In this document: positions 36,831-49,705 of the stretch, one piece after another
Position numbering within the stretch: the stretch's first letter is position 1
Layout: the number at the start of each line of letters is the position of its first letter
Assembly (NCBI GenBank): GCA_019722365.1
Contig: JADFUC010002064.1
Coordinates: 186,001-250,000 of the forward strand
DNA: 64,000 bases
Direction of reading: 5' to 3'
From: Lithospermum erythrorhizon
Lineage: Eukaryota; Streptophyta; Magnoliopsida; Boraginales; Boraginaceae
Translations under genes and position numbers: made by a program
The notes under the pieces: model-generated
Told to the model about the DNA's origin: nothing
The model's database searches: none
The model's input: only the letters and a program-made list of their open reading frames with translations

Positions 36831-37595
36831 TGTGGGGAATAAGAGATATTGAATCTACGTAAGGTATAATAAAGTTCAGGCAATTTGATCGTCCGACAAA
36901 TGTATACATTGGTATAAGTTGATACATATTAATTCTTAGTCAACTTCAATATTTAGATTTATCGGAATCGACATTAGGGGTTATGATGGCTTACTTGAGA
37001 TTATTTCATGAAATCCCTATATATTAATATGATAATCGGATAATATTGTCATATTGCTATTTTGATCCGTCACAGAATTAAAAGCTTATGGCTTGATGGC
37101 AAGAACTATTAATAAATGTATTATAACTTTTCGGGGTTTAAAGTGAAAGCTTGTGAAGGAAATATTCGGCGAAAACTGAATTTCGGGCCATAGGAAGTCG
37201 GTTAGGCGGTGGAGAAGTGATCAAGTTTGAGAGATTTTTACTCGCCCAAAAGCTCTTTGACCGTTCTTTTATATAAAAAGGCGTAGCCACTGCAATTGGA
37301 TTTCTAAATGCTTACTCTTGAATTTTGAAGTCAAAAGAATCATCTCATCTTCGCTGGATTCGGCCGACCCTCCCGCAGGAAGAAATTAGTTTCTTTTCCA
37401 TTTATTGTTTCGGTTTCTTTAATCGTTACAGTAAAACCTGTGGGAGGGATTTGGATTAATTCTTGGTGTGGACTTTTCTTAAGGAATCTTTCTACATTTT
37501 GGGTGATACGATCTGTATATTTTCATTCTTATAATATTATTCGGAAAAGAGAATATGACTTGTAATTCGTATTTATTATTATTTTTGTATAATCT
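36831..37595 (+). repeat. Copia-type 5' LTR, copy B
   Basis: It begins TGTGGGGAATAAGAGATATT and is a diverged relative of 21103-22085, in the same orientation. It contains a TATA-like box (TTATATAAAAAGG, about 37270). Directly after it, GTAGTATCAGGATTAG (37596-37611) resembles the initiator-Met primer-binding site, so this is another 5' LTR. The coding part that should follow is not recognisable between 37.6 and 39.4 kb. Confidence 0.5.
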
Positions 37596-39439
37596 GTAGT
37601 ATCAGGATTAGCGTCAGATTGAAACTTAGGCTAGTTAGATTAGACCAAAACCCCGGCGTGGCCTGAAAGCCTAGGTTACGTGATTTCAATTATGTAAATA
37701 ATGCATCTGAAGCGTTTTTTCTTTGAATTATGAATTAGTTGCATGTTTAATTTGTAATTAATGGTATTTTTAGTTTCCCTATAGAAAGAGATTGTTAATA
37801 AAATAATTAAATATAATTAATTGATATATGGAAAATTTTCAAATAATATTTACGATTTTTTTGAGAATTTTTTGAATTTCAATTAATTTTTTGTATTAGC
37901 TTATCGGTGAAGCAGTAAGCCCAGTGATTACATTACGAAATAAAGTATAGACGAAGAAAGTCGGGCGGCGTTGCGCGTCGACCCTAAGCGATTAATAATA
38001 TGAAAAACTAAACTAAACAAGTTGTTGAGCCTAAAAACTAAATCGCCAGTTAAATACCATTTTTGAAATCTCGTCAATTTAATCATCTCGCTGCTTTGAG
38101 CCTAACTAAACAAATGGAATTCGATATAGCTTCGGTTCATATACATCTACAACAAACTTCTTTCACAAACATAGATAATTCTAATTAGAGCCCAAATTTC
38201 AAGCCCCATTCTCATAATCAATGGACTATAATGGCGGATGGGTCCGGCCAAATTAACAAGTTCTAAGTTCTAACAGCATTTGCATAGATTTCTTTTGAAA
38301 ATTCTTTCCAATTAGTAATAAGCAGTAGAAGCGAAACACGAGTTGAAGAGATTTTTGCCCATACTTAACTAGCTTTAGAGCTCAGCTCGACGAGCTATCA
38401 TCGTCTTAGAGCTACGAAATTTAGGCTAAACTTATTTAATTCCCGAATTTAATCAAATTAACAATTATTTAATTTACGAAATCAATTGATAAAATTAATT
38501 AGTATTTAACAACACAAGTAAAATCGTGTAACAGAGGTTAACATTAATAAAAGATATATTGTTAAGAAAACAAAAATAAGAAATTGAAATTATGACAAAA
38601 TCGTCATAATAAAAAAGTGTGAATGTAGCAGTAGCCAGAATCGACAGGAAAACTTATCAGCCTCTCACGCCGAGCTAAAGATCATCAAAACTTTAGGTTG
38701 GACTCTATTTAGATTGAGCCGAACGAACTGCTTGGTTTGACTGGACTATCCAGAACTCTACTGATATAAGCCTAACTTAGAGCATTGGCTTTAGCACTAG
38801 ATGATCTATAATTTACCATAATCTACGTATGGGATGAACCAAAAATAAAAATGTTGAAAAATTGAAAATATCCTATTATCTATATTCCTCAAATAGTTCA
38901 GATCAAATTTGTATCAGTCTTATATTTTGTCATGCTCAAACTAATTTTTTTTTTCCTTTAGGTCAGATTTTCAAATTTTACCATACGGAATGAGTTGATG
39001 AGAATTATTGTAATTTTTACTATTACATAAACAATTTTTTGTGTTTGACAATGATTGATTTCAGTGTTACAAATCAAAAAAAAGGAAATTTGATTTTGTG
39101 TAAAGTTTAATCTATCACCCTTAAATTTAATAAAGTTGTTTAAATAGTTAGTATCAGTATATCTCAATTTGATGAAGTTATATGAACAATCAAAATTATT
39201 GATATTTGTCGTATTTGAGTTATAAGCTTTATTATCAGTGTGCTTTAATTATATTTTAAAATTATTATTAAAAATAATATTATAAAAATCGTTTAAAGCG
39301 AATCTAATTATATAATTTTATATTTAACAAAATAATGAATAATTAATAATTAATTATCAATATTCCACCTCGATAATCAAAAAACATTAATAATTTTTTG
39401 TACCAATGATAATAAAAACACAAAAACTCCACAAACCCA
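37596..39439. other. AT-rich spacer after LTR copy B
   Basis: After the primer-binding-site-like sequence (37596-37611) there is no recognisable gag or pol. The sequence becomes very AT-rich from about 38.4 kb. If the ALP1-like gene at 39.9 kb has a first exon upstream, it should lie here, but I could not find the expected WW-containing N-terminal segment. Confidence 0.4.
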
Positions 39440-39725
39440 GGTTAATAAAATTTTGATGGTTGACTTTTTAATTATTATTTCATGAAAGATAGTTTATTTT
39501 TTACTTTTTTCAATACTAGTTAAAGATGATTTTGTTTAGAAAATTGAAATTGAAATGTGGTCAAATGGTACAGTCTACTAGTAGTGAAGTGAATAATGCA
39601 GTTTACTATGACCGTTGTAATTTGATGCTAATAAAAGTTATGTGTGTTGATTAGTGACACAAAGTTTGTTAAGTTTGACCATTTGATAATCAAATTGGAG
39701 GATCTTTTTAGGATGGAGGGAGTTA
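39440..39725. mobile_element. Stowaway-like MITE, degraded
   Basis: It shares TTTTGATGGTTGACTTTTTAA (about 39454), the AAAGTTTGTTAAGTTTGAC block and the 3' end TCTTTTTAGGATGGAGGGAG with the MITE at 56661-56920. The 3' terminal repeat (GGATGGAGGGAGT, ending about 39722) is clear. The 5' terminal repeat is too diverged to delimit, so the left border is approximate. It lies about 0.2 kb upstream of the ALP1-like exon. Confidence 0.55.
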
Positions 39726-39936
39726 TAAAATGGTGAAATTGATTGAACTCAAATTTCAAGGTTTTATACTTGAATGAATATATTTGTGACCAAGAAGAGT
39801 AAATTTTTGTACTTTTTTTGCTAGAGTGTAAAAAATGTTTTCTTTATAGTAGACTAGTAATGCTAACTTAGCTTCACTTTAGTTGTTGTTCGATACTTCT
39901 TTGTTTTATTTGGAGGGTTTTGTTATTTGTTTGCAG

Positions 39937-40988
39937 GGTTAGATGTACCTAATAGTGAAGAAGAAGGGTTCAAATATTTTTTCCGAATGTCGAAGACGAC
40001 ATTTGAGTATATATGTTCACTTGTAAGGGAAGACTTAATCTCAAGGCCTCCTTCGGGTCTTATTAACATTGAGGGGAGACTTCTTAGTGTTGAGAAACAA
40101 GTAGCTATTGCCCTAAGAAGATTGGCTTCCGGTGAGTCTCAAGTCTCTGTAGGAGCTGCATTTGGTGTAGGACAATCTACTGTATCACAGGTTACTTGGA
40201 GGTTTATTGAGGCTATGGAAGATCGGGCAAGGCACCATCTGAATTGGCCTGACTCGAGTAGGATGGAGAAGATTAAATCCGGGTTTGAAGAATCATTTGG
40301 GATCCCGAATTGTTGTGGGGCGATTGATGCTACTCATATTGTAATGACCCTTCCCGCTGTTGAAACTTCAGATGCTTGGTGCGACCAAGAGAAGAATTAC
40401 AGCATGTTCTTGCAGGGAGTTGTTGATAATGAAATGAGATTTTTAGATATTGTGACTGGTTGGCCTGGTGGCATGACTGTTTCAAGGCTCTTGAAATTTT
40501 CTTCACTTTATAAACTATGCGGAGGCAATGATCGTTTGAATGGAAATGTTAAGTTTTTATCGAATGGGGCACAGATTCGAGAATATTTACTAGGCGATGC
40601 CTGTTACCCGCTTTTGCCATGGCTCATCACTCCCTATCAGGATAATATTGATCTTAATGCTCCGGAATGGAACTTCATTAAGGTGCATGAATCTGCTAGA
40701 TCAGTGGCCGCAAAGGCATTGTCACAGTTGAAGGGTGGTTGGAGAATCCTGAACAAGGTTATGTGGAGACCTGATAAGAGCAAACTCCCTAGTATAATAT
40801 TAGTATGCTGTTTACTCCATAACATCATGATTGATTGCAGAGACGGTCTGCAACCGGACGTTTCCTTGTCTGGTCACCATGACTCGGGTTATATAGCTCA
40901 AAGTTGTAAGCAAGTTGATCAAACAGGGATTATTATGAGGGAAACCTTAACTAACCACTTGCAGTGCATGAAAGAAGCATCCTCATAG
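39937..40988 (+). CDS. ALP1-like protein, domesticated PIF/Harbinger transposase (main exon)
   Basis: There is a single open exon of about 350 codons. It should start at an acceptor (TTTGCAG, ending 39936), because homologues begin further upstream; the first ATG in frame (39927) lies in the intron. Recognised parts: an N-terminal helix region (SKTTFEYICSLVREDL), a helix-turn-helix-like segment (RRLASGESQVSVGAAFGVGQ then STVSQVTWRFIEAMEDRA), and the DDE_4 nuclease fold with CCGAIDATHI (first Asp), LGDACYPLLPWL (second Asp), and VHESARSVAAKALSQLKGGW, where active Harbinger transposases have the catalytic Glu but here Ala/Lys stand. The loss of that Glu matches plant ALP1-type proteins, transposases recruited as host factors (ALP1 associates with Polycomb PRC2). 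The frame is fully intact amid broken genes, suggesting selection. I could not find an upstream exon. Confidence 0.8.
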
Positions 40989-41612
40989 ATTTGCATATTA
41001 CTGGTTGATTTGCTGATGATATGCTCAATATTTTCCGTGGATGCTTTGAATTGCTTTGTTGTATTCAATAGTATAGCTACATATGCAAAAGGGTTCATAT
41101 AATATTATGTCTTGGTGGTGGACTTCGTAGGGTGCTGGTTCCTAGGTACAACTTTTGTAACTTCATGGTATACGCATGGATCGACTAGTTCCTATTTGGA
41201 AGGATGCAATTTCTTAACTGTCTTAGTTTCTACTACTGCTACTTCCCTCCCTCCTTTCACCTTTCTTCCACCTGCTTGCACAACAGATATAGTAAAACTC
41301 AAAAACTTTTTCCAACAAGCACATACAAATCCAAAAGAATTTATAGCATAAGAGCACTATAACATCACATGCAACACTTGAGTTCATCAAGTAATCAAAA
41401 CCAAATAACAAAGTATAAGGCACAAGGCTCCTTCCAAATGGATATTGCAAGCATTTACATCAATTCTCTAACACATGGCGACCTGATTGCCTCAAGACTC
41501 AGAAAACAAATGTTTTAATGTCTATAAGTATAATATTGTGTACATAGGTGGAGATTGGAGAAAAACTATAACTGAATAGGAACTCTTGAGAAATTCTATT
41601 ATGGCAAGGCAA
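40989..41612. other. Shared 3' region between ALP1-like and NET1 genes
   Basis: The two genes converge here. No coding frame is recognisable. The sequence should contain the 3' untranslated regions of both genes. Confidence 0.5.
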
Positions 41613-44600
41613 CTAGTCCCGTGTTGCTGGTTGGACACAGGCACAAAATGCTACTTTCTTTCGCCTTGACTGACTTGGTCTAGACGCGCCATACAAATAA
41701 TCTCGTAGCAGGACTCTTCTTTTGGACTCGGACATAAGTTTGAATCTTCTTTGTTTCTCATCATCAAATTTCAATAAAATAAATTGAATCTTCTGCACCT
41801 CCAACTGCAAACGTCCTATTTTTTCTGATATTCTGCGGCCGTGGTCTGAGATTCTCTTCCTTCTTGTATTTTCAGAATCTTCAAACCCCGTTATGGACTT
41901 CCCATCGGAGGAAAGGGATTTTTTCCTTCTGATACTTGCAGAAGGTTCAAAATCCATGGTGGATTTGCTACCGGAGGAAAGGAAACCATCATCAATATAT
42001 TTCAGCAGTTTCCCGTTCTGATCAAATAACTTAAGAATAGTTGCCTCAGCTTCTTCCAACTGTTCCTTTAATGTGTCCGATTCATCAATAGTCTTTCCCT
42101 TCTTACCCTTCTCCGTGATATCAAGTTTCCTCCTCAAGTCTTGAACTGTGATATGAAGATTTGTCAGTTTCTGTACATCAGAGTTTAGCCACCTTAAGAT
42201 CTTTCTATTATTCCCTTCCTGACTATCCACGGGTTTTGTTATAACCTCCAACTTGTCCACACTGAACTCCTTTTCAGTCAGTGAACCAGAAGAGGGAAAC
42301 CTGGTCTTCTTTTTCCTCGTGGATGGAACTCGGTTGAGTTCGATAATCTCAGGGGTTGGAGCAACTATCTTCCTAACCTTGTGAATAGAAGGGCCAGTGC
42401 TGTGATCCGGGTCAGTAGTTTCCCACAATTCCACAAATTCATTATCAACTTTGACGAGTTCTCTCCTGCTAACTCCATAGGATGAACACTCGGATATCTG
42501 ATCAAGCATAATATCCTTTGTCAAGAGTGGATTATCAGCTTCAGAGATTTCAGATTTAGGCTTTATGTGAAGCCTATGAAACCGGCTCTCAGATTTTAGC
42601 TCGTCTATCTGTCTCAAAGCAGCCTCAAGTTGAGAGTGGACATTGGAATTTTCCTGTATGACACGGCGCTCCATCTCCATTACTGTTTTCTCTATTGCTC
42701 GAGTCCTATTCAGCAACTCTTTCAAATCTGACACCTCGTCAGTTACTTTCAGATTTTCATCTTTCACCAAGCAAGGGTCATGCAACTCATCTATCACTTC
42801 TAAGGCCTGAGCAAAACCATAATGAAGAATACTTATTATATGTTGACAAACAAAAAGTACCAAACTAGAAAATTTTGTCACAGTAAAATTAAGTAATAGC
42901 ATCTTCTTTGGAAGTTGGAACCAAGGAACAGGTTCAACTTCAAAGAGATTAATTCATGGGTGGTGATTTTTACACTACCAATTGTGACTAGGCTCCATTT
43001 GGGAGTTGAGATTACATTGGCATGGCACCCCTACTGGTGTTGGCATCCATGAACACATTTCATATTGAGTTCACATATCCCCTCACACATGCGATTATGG
43101 AAGTATTATTGCCAGTTAGAAACACAACAATTCAAAAAGTGGAGTGTGGTGAGAAGAGAATCACAGCAAAATTATCACCCTAAATCATTTATAGTCTATG
43201 ACAAGCATAAAGTGAAGTAATGTTGTAAACAGTATTGGTCACTTAAAATGTTAAATATAATATGTCAATATAAGAAACAAGTTTTGGATTCTTTTTCTCA
43301 ATTTACATAGCTAATCTCCATATATTATAACTGCAGAACAAGTCAGAATAGCTGAGTGGGGCATACGGTAAATAATACCTGAGAAGCTTCAAGACTAGGC
43401 TTCTGAAGGTCTCTGTGCAGAATTCTCTTTTCTAGCGAAGATATGCATTCCATCAAAGACTTGATAGCAGGGCCATATGCAGCCAACTGTGCAACAAGTT
43501 CTTTATTTTCAGATGCCAAGATGCTTACATTATTTTTAAGCACTTTAAAATCAGTGTCTTTAGCTTTCTTTGTATTTTCTAAGAGGCAGCATCTTTCTCC
43601 AAGTTCACAAACCTTTTGCTCATATAGAACGTGTGAAATTGTTTCGGACTGCAAGTGGCCATACATTGACGTAGCATGCATCTCCCATACCTTAACCTCG
43701 TCCATTAGCTTTTCTATCTCAGATTGTAAAGCCAGTTCTTGCATTTTTGCCTTACCTTTCTCTTCATGCAATTGATGCCTTGCCAATCCCATTGCATGAC
43801 TCACCTTCTCTTTATCTTCAGTCAAGATCTTCAATTTGTCCTCCAACTTATGCAACATTTTCTGAAGAATTGTCTTCTCCATCTCGACGTCTCCCAGCTT
43901 CTTCTCAACTGACTTCAATTTTTCTACAGTGGTGTCACTTTCAGCTGTAAGTTCATTCAAAAGATCACAGACCTCTTTCAATTCCACGGTTTCATCCAGT
44001 ATGATTTCTAGGATACAAGAGATACAAACTGATAACATCTCGGGATAATGGTATTGTGATTTTCGTCTTCAAGAGTATCATTACTATCCTTCAAGAAGGC
44101 CGATTTGTTGTTTACATGCTGCTTCTCTTCAAGAATTTTCAGATTTTCTCCCTTTAAAACCGCAGTAGGCTCATTGCTTTTTAACAAACTTATAGCAGGG
44201 ACCATCAAATTAGCTGGATTAAATTTAACAACATATCAGCTCTGGGTGGGTGGTTCCTCATTTTCTGTGATAGCATCTTTAATAGATGAATACATGCAGG
44301 CTCATTGATCCTTTATTCTGGGCAGAGTGAATCCAGCTCTGTTCAAATTTGGCATGCTCTGATTTCTCATCTTCCAGAGATATTTGAAGCTCCTTGATAG
44401 TACAATTTGCAGTTGTGTTCTCCTCTTGGAGAACAAAGTATCTTCCTTCTAGTTCTGCAAATTTGTTCGTCAGTTCTTCAAATATATCCCTGGTGGTCTC
44501 CAATTGGCGACTAACTATATCCTTTTCACTGGAAAGATCAGATTTCTGATCGGAAAGAACATGGTATGAATTTTCCATGGTTTTAAACTTTTTCTTTACT

Positions 44601-47020
44601 ACCTGAAGTTCATCGTTTGCATCAGATAAGGAAATCTCAAGAAAGTTGTTTTCTTTTCACAAGTTTGTCCATTCTCATTCTGGACTGAAGCTAGTCAATA
44701 AATAGGCCTTCTCATCAATAACTTGAGACTTCTCCTGAAAAAGAGACTGGCAAGATTCTTCCAAATCTTTTATCTTACATCTAGCGGTATCTAGTTCAAC
44801 ACGCAAATCTGAGAGAGAATTCTCTAGAAAAGAGTTTTTCTCAAGCAGCTGAGCCAAAATTCCAAGCTTAAGAAGAATTCTTTCTCAGTTTCCCATTAAC
44901 CCTTCTTAAAGGTTCAGATCTCTCAGGTTCTTCTTTGAGGCCAGTAAATTTCCTGCTGAAATCAGCTCTGTATCTTTAAATTTTTAACCTGATCTGCAGT
45001 TCTATTTAGAAGATGCAGTGCTGCAATGCTTTTCAGAGCCAGTCTCAGCTCCACCAAACGGAAGCATTCTTCTTGTAAGCTACTCCGTAGACTCCCAATC
45101 TCCTTCTGTCTTTCTATAAGTTCTTGACCTTGAACACCAACTTTAAAGGTTAACGAATCCATGTCTGCTTTTAGGGACTGATTTGATCTTTCTAACACTA
45201 ACTGCTGCTCTTCAGCACCCTTGAGCTTATCAACTCCACTATCGACCTCCTCTCTGAGCTGCTGGATCTCTTTCTCGGCAGATGAAAGTTTTTTCTCTAA
45301 GCTAGAAATTAAGTGTAGGCACTGCTGGTATTGGATAACTGCCGCTTCATTCTCCTCGTTCAGTTTGGAGATTTCTTGCTTTAGAGTCTCAATTTGTATT
45401 TCAGTTTTCTCAGCTTGCTCTGACAGTTTCTTGGCATGTTCTTCAGCTAACACTAATCGGTTCTCAAAGTTTGATATCCTTTCCAGTGCTAGCACATACT
45501 GGTCGAGAGCAGCATTCTTTTCAGATGTTATCTTCTTAAGTTCACTTCTCAAGGACTGAGCTTCATTCTCAGCTTTAGAAGCTCTCTCATTAAGTATGCC
45601 AGTATCCAGCTCAGCCTGAGAGATGATTTTCTCCAGACATGACACTTTATCAAGACATTCATGGTACTCCATAAGATTAGCATCCTTTTCAGCTTTGACT
45701 TTGGAAAGGGCTTCCGTCAACTTCTGATACTCAGCTTCAGCTGTGCTTGCTCGTTCACCAAGCACTCGATAATCCTCTTGGGCTCGAGATATATCGGATT
45801 CTAGAATAGATAATTTATGTAAACTCTGCTGGTATTGAACAAGACCAGCTTCCTTCTCAGTTTCTAGTTCTCTGAGAGCTTTCCTTAAGGTCTCAATCTC
45901 CTTCAATTCTTTCACTTGACCAACTCCAGCCACAGTCTGCTCCCCAATGCTCCTAGAATTTTGTTCTTTCTCACCTAAATTATGAAAATTGAGACTCTTC
46001 CTTACCTTGCTGTCTACAAGTTTAGAATAGTCCTTTCTCCTTCTTGTAAAATCAAAATCTTCTGTATGTGCCCCATTTATTTTTCTGTCATGAATATCTC
46101 CTGACGAACGTTCTACACCAGCCTTATGTTGGTCATCATTCTCAGGCGTTCCAGGATCATCTCCAAATTCAGAATTTGAAGAAGGATCATCGAAATGAGA
46201 TGAAGGGTCTTGATTAGGAAAAGCTTCTGACATAGTTCGGTGTGCTTGGCGAATCACAACAGTCGCATGATCATATCTTTCAGCCAATGCACGATAATAA
46301 CAAATTATAGCTTTCTTAATATTTCATTGGTTCAGGGGGCCAGCTTCTTATAGTACATCTCTGCAGCAAGGAATCTGCTTCTTCAATCAACGATCATTGA
46401 AGAATTTTTGACTACAATCCATATCTGAATGATGGAGAAAAAGAATATATCAACACGAATCAGTGGCAGAAAGGTCAATGATATGCTTTTCCATTGTTTC
46501 ATAGTATAGATTTGATGAGAGATAAAGGAAACTCATATCGAGATAGTATGCCAAAATCATATAAGACTCCAGAAATTAAATTTCATGCACATAATATCCA
46601 TATGCAACAACGATAACTTGTGACAATTTTATTCAAATTACAATTTGAACATTCTGGTCAAGTTCAATATCCTATGTCAGGTTAATCGTTGTCTAAGAAC
46701 TTCATAGAATCCAGTGATTAACACAACAGATGAACTAGAAGCAGTTGATAACACATTTACATATAAGTAGGATTAAAAGGGACATGTGAAACTATATAAC
46801 CGAATGTGAATGCTGGATAAATACTCGCGTTCATCAGACCATAAAAGCTGAAAGGCAGTACGATTACAATAGGTAAATTCAACGATTAATATACACATCA
46901 AAGCTCATTAAATATATCAGTAAGATTGTCTTGAAGCCACTTGGAGTTTTTGGGGCTAATGTGGCTATCCCACCACCAGGAATACTTCCTTCTAGACATC
47001 GTCTGCGACAAAGTCGCCAT
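41613..47020 (-). pseudogene. NETWORKED 1 (NET1/KIP1-like) actin-binding protein gene, degraded
   Basis: NET1 proteins link actin to membranes through an N-terminal NAB domain and a long coiled coil. Exon 1 (47020-46918) is intact: MATLSQTMSRRKY, then SWWWDSHISPKNSKWLQ. Its donor is AT where GT is expected (46917-46916). Exon 2 starts at 46424 after TTCAG but its NAB continuation is shifted (AEMYYKK and then stops). A long open frame follows from AERYDHATVVIRQAHRTMSE to 44962, all heptad coiled coil. Between 44.96 and 44.0 kb there are several frameshifts, and repeats usual in NET1 (total about 1700 aa) are missing. The last exons, 44038-about 43381 and about 42808-41613, are open and end in the family's C terminus, KKVAFCACVQPATRD. 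A 5'-UTR intron fits 47914-47127. Most likely a pseudogene. Confidence 0.75.
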
Positions 47021-47990
47021 TCTCCCAATTTACTATACAAAACTCATAAATTAACACTACTAAACACCCAATTCAAACTAATACATAGAATTAGGCGATC
47101 AATCTCTCAAACCTCTTGAACCTGCAAAACAATCAAGAAAGACAACCATCAAATTCGAAACAAGAATCCAAACACTCGAAAGCCTAAGGTTAAGGAACAC
47201 AAACTTGATTAACAAGAGTTCAACTTTGAAAATGATCAACAACAACAAATCCTAAAAAACACTTATAAGTCAGAAACTCAAGAGTACCTTAACTGTTAAA
47301 GCTTCATTCTACTTCAAAAAAGGTTAATCATACTATAATCATAATCCAACAAAACACTAATAAGCATTTTTAATTGTAATTTACTATTAATAAAATAATT
47401 TTGATTCAAATTAAAGTTATGTGTAAATGAGTGACAAAACCAATTTTTTTTTATAAAAGGGCCGGATAAATTGATACAGCCTTATAGGTAAGCAAAAATT
47501 TATAGAGAGCGAAAAACATAATCCACTAGTGTCAATTAATTAAATAAACAAAAAACGACATTCTTATTTGAATGACTGAAAATCAATGACTAGCAATCTT
47601 TCACGAGATGGAGGAAAAAGGCAGAAGTAAGTTGTTCAAAGCCAAAAAAATATATACGGAGTATATATAAAGAAAGAATGAACGATATTTAATGAGTAAA
47701 TCCCAGCCGTAATCTTACTTTGGGGAAAGAAGTGAAATTCAGTTGGTTTCTAAGAAAGAATGTACGATATTTATCATAAACCCAAAAAGTATGAACGAGA
47801 ATAAATGATGAGTCGTTACGTAACGTATATGATATATACTGTATTCGATCATAATTGTTCTAGTCTACTATAAAGTACAACAAAGTAACAAACACAAAAA
47901 ATCAAAATTATTACCTGAGAGATATGATATATGAAGCTAAATTGGGATTTGATGATTTTCAGATTTGGAGGTTTTTTGTACAAAATATTT
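47021..47990 (-). other. NET1 5' leader: UTR exons and intron
   Basis: On the minus strand an acceptor TTTTGCAG precedes GTTCAAGAGG at about 47119, giving a UTR segment of about 100 bp before the ATG at 47020. A donor CTCAG/GTAATAATT near 47914 would end a first untranslated exon. The arrangement matches the leader intron common in plant NET genes. It is inferred from splice-site sequence only. Confidence 0.45.
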
Positions 47991-49597
47991 CAGCTTCTTT
48001 AGCTTCCTCTGCTTTTTCTTTGTGATGCTGTTTGCTTTGCTGGTTCATCACCTTTTCTCTTTATTACTATACATTTCATGGCCCTCACTCTCTTCTTCCA
48101 GATTTAATCGTAGTTATCTAAAAAATTTTATTATTTCGGTTGATTGTTTCTGATTTTAATATCTTTACCGTTAAAATATAATTTTTTATATTATTTAATG
48201 TGAGCTTTTACAATGCGGATATAATTTTTTACAATTACTTAACAAAATAATAATTTTATCTAACTTGATCGTTTATTTTTAAGCAGAAGGGCTATATTTT
48301 TAGTATGCCATTTTTAAAGATAAATGACTAAATTCATCTATTAAAAACAAACACTTGATATGTGTTTAATTAATAAATAAAACATTCAATGATTCGAGGT
48401 TAATTTATTAGTATTCTTGAAAAACAGTATAGCGATAACTTTAGGCTACGTTCTGTAATACCGTTATTATCATATATAATTAGCTTTATGTTAGTGAAAT
48501 TAACGGGATTTTATTTTCCGAAAGTTATAATGCTTGAGTTGTTAATTAGGGATGTAAGAAAAGAATAACCATCTCTTATGGTTTACGTTATGATTTTTTT
48601 TAATGTATTTTTTAATACATATTAACTAGCATTTGGGAACACGTGATGCATGTAAATTAAGAAATATTTATCAATAATATTTTTAACGTAACTTGATACA
48701 TAGATATAAATCTTTCTGTCTTGATGATTTTTTACAGTAGATTTTATGATATATAATGATATCTACATTGTGTTAAATGTATATAGATATACGATGTAAG
48801 ATTAAAAATCAAATTAATAGTATGATCTATTGTAGGAGTTATTGTCTTACATGATGTATGAAATTATTATTATATTAAATATATTAAAATGTGATAATCT
48901 ATAGTTATGAGGACATTAAATAAAATTTTTTTTTCAATTTGACTGGAGCTTTGTTTATGCGAAGGTTGACTATTGTTGATACTCAAATACTTTACCTAGT
49001 GTATTCAGCACAAGATGCTGGAATATTGAGCATTAATTAGAATAATTACATTATCAATACAGTACTTTGATTTAGGGATGAGTACTAGAAGATATTAAGT
49101 CAGAGTTCGAACTCAACATTTATGATATATGTGGACCTATAATAATGGATGAGGTATGATTTTATAGGTGATCAAATTAAACTATTATTTTAAATATTTC
49201 GATAATTTTTAACAATGCTAATACTATGTAAGATTTCGTGATTATTATCACTATGTGGATGAGTTAAAATTTGGATCAACTCTTCGTCCAAAGTCTACTA
49301 ATGCTCCTCTGGATTTTACTAATTGGCATATTAAAACTTCATACACTAATTAAAAAGTATTCCTATTATACTTTTATAGATACATTATATTTTAATTTAT
49401 GGATACATTAATAATTGTATTGGTTTTATTAGTTTTATTTAATAAAACAAAACAAAAAAAAGTAGAAAATACATTATTGGAAAAAAAAGTAAATGATAAC
49501 AACTTTTTAAAATGATGGTAAGTATTAAAAACTAGAGACTATCACTTCCTTACTTCCTCTTTGACTAATTGCACATACATATATTCTTTTACATTGG

Positions 49598-49705
49598 AGA
49601 ACATCGAATGCTCTAGTGGTTAGAAGGACTTTCAATGAGTTAAAATTTCTGGATTCAATTCTCATTGTAAGGGGCGATGGGTGAGTTTTTAAAAAATATA
49701 TATAT
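49598..49705 (+). mobile_element. tRNA-derived SINE with 19-bp target duplication
   Basis: The body is about 108 bp, flanked by a perfect direct repeat ATATATTCTTTTACATTGG at 49579-49597 and 49706-49724. Inside, TCTAGTGGTTAGAAGG fits an RNA polymerase III A box, and GGATTCAATTC, about 30 bp on, fits a B box (GGTTCRANNC-like). The 3' end is a T/A-rich tail (TTTTTAAAAAATATATATAT). Long target repeat, Pol III boxes and tail together indicate a SINE retroposed by LINE machinery. The family was not identified. Confidence 0.75.

Noticed and set aside
21103..37611. One large copia element (LTRs at 21.1 and 36.8 kb) that captured the MCCA-IP5P fragment
   Set aside because: The right-hand LTR is itself followed by a primer-binding-site-like sequence, so it is a 5' LTR. 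The fragment keeps introns in antisense, and no polypurine tract was seen before 36831.
44962..46287. 441-codon coiled-coil frame taken as a complete gene
   Set aside because: It starts inside the NAB domain of NET1. The true start is at 47020, and the parts before and after are recognisable but broken.
46900..46920. NET1 exon 1 ending in AT as a U12-type AT-AC intron
   Set aside because: The following bases do not fit the U12 donor ATATCCTT, and the exon 2 acceptor is a plain CAG. A mutated GT donor is simpler.
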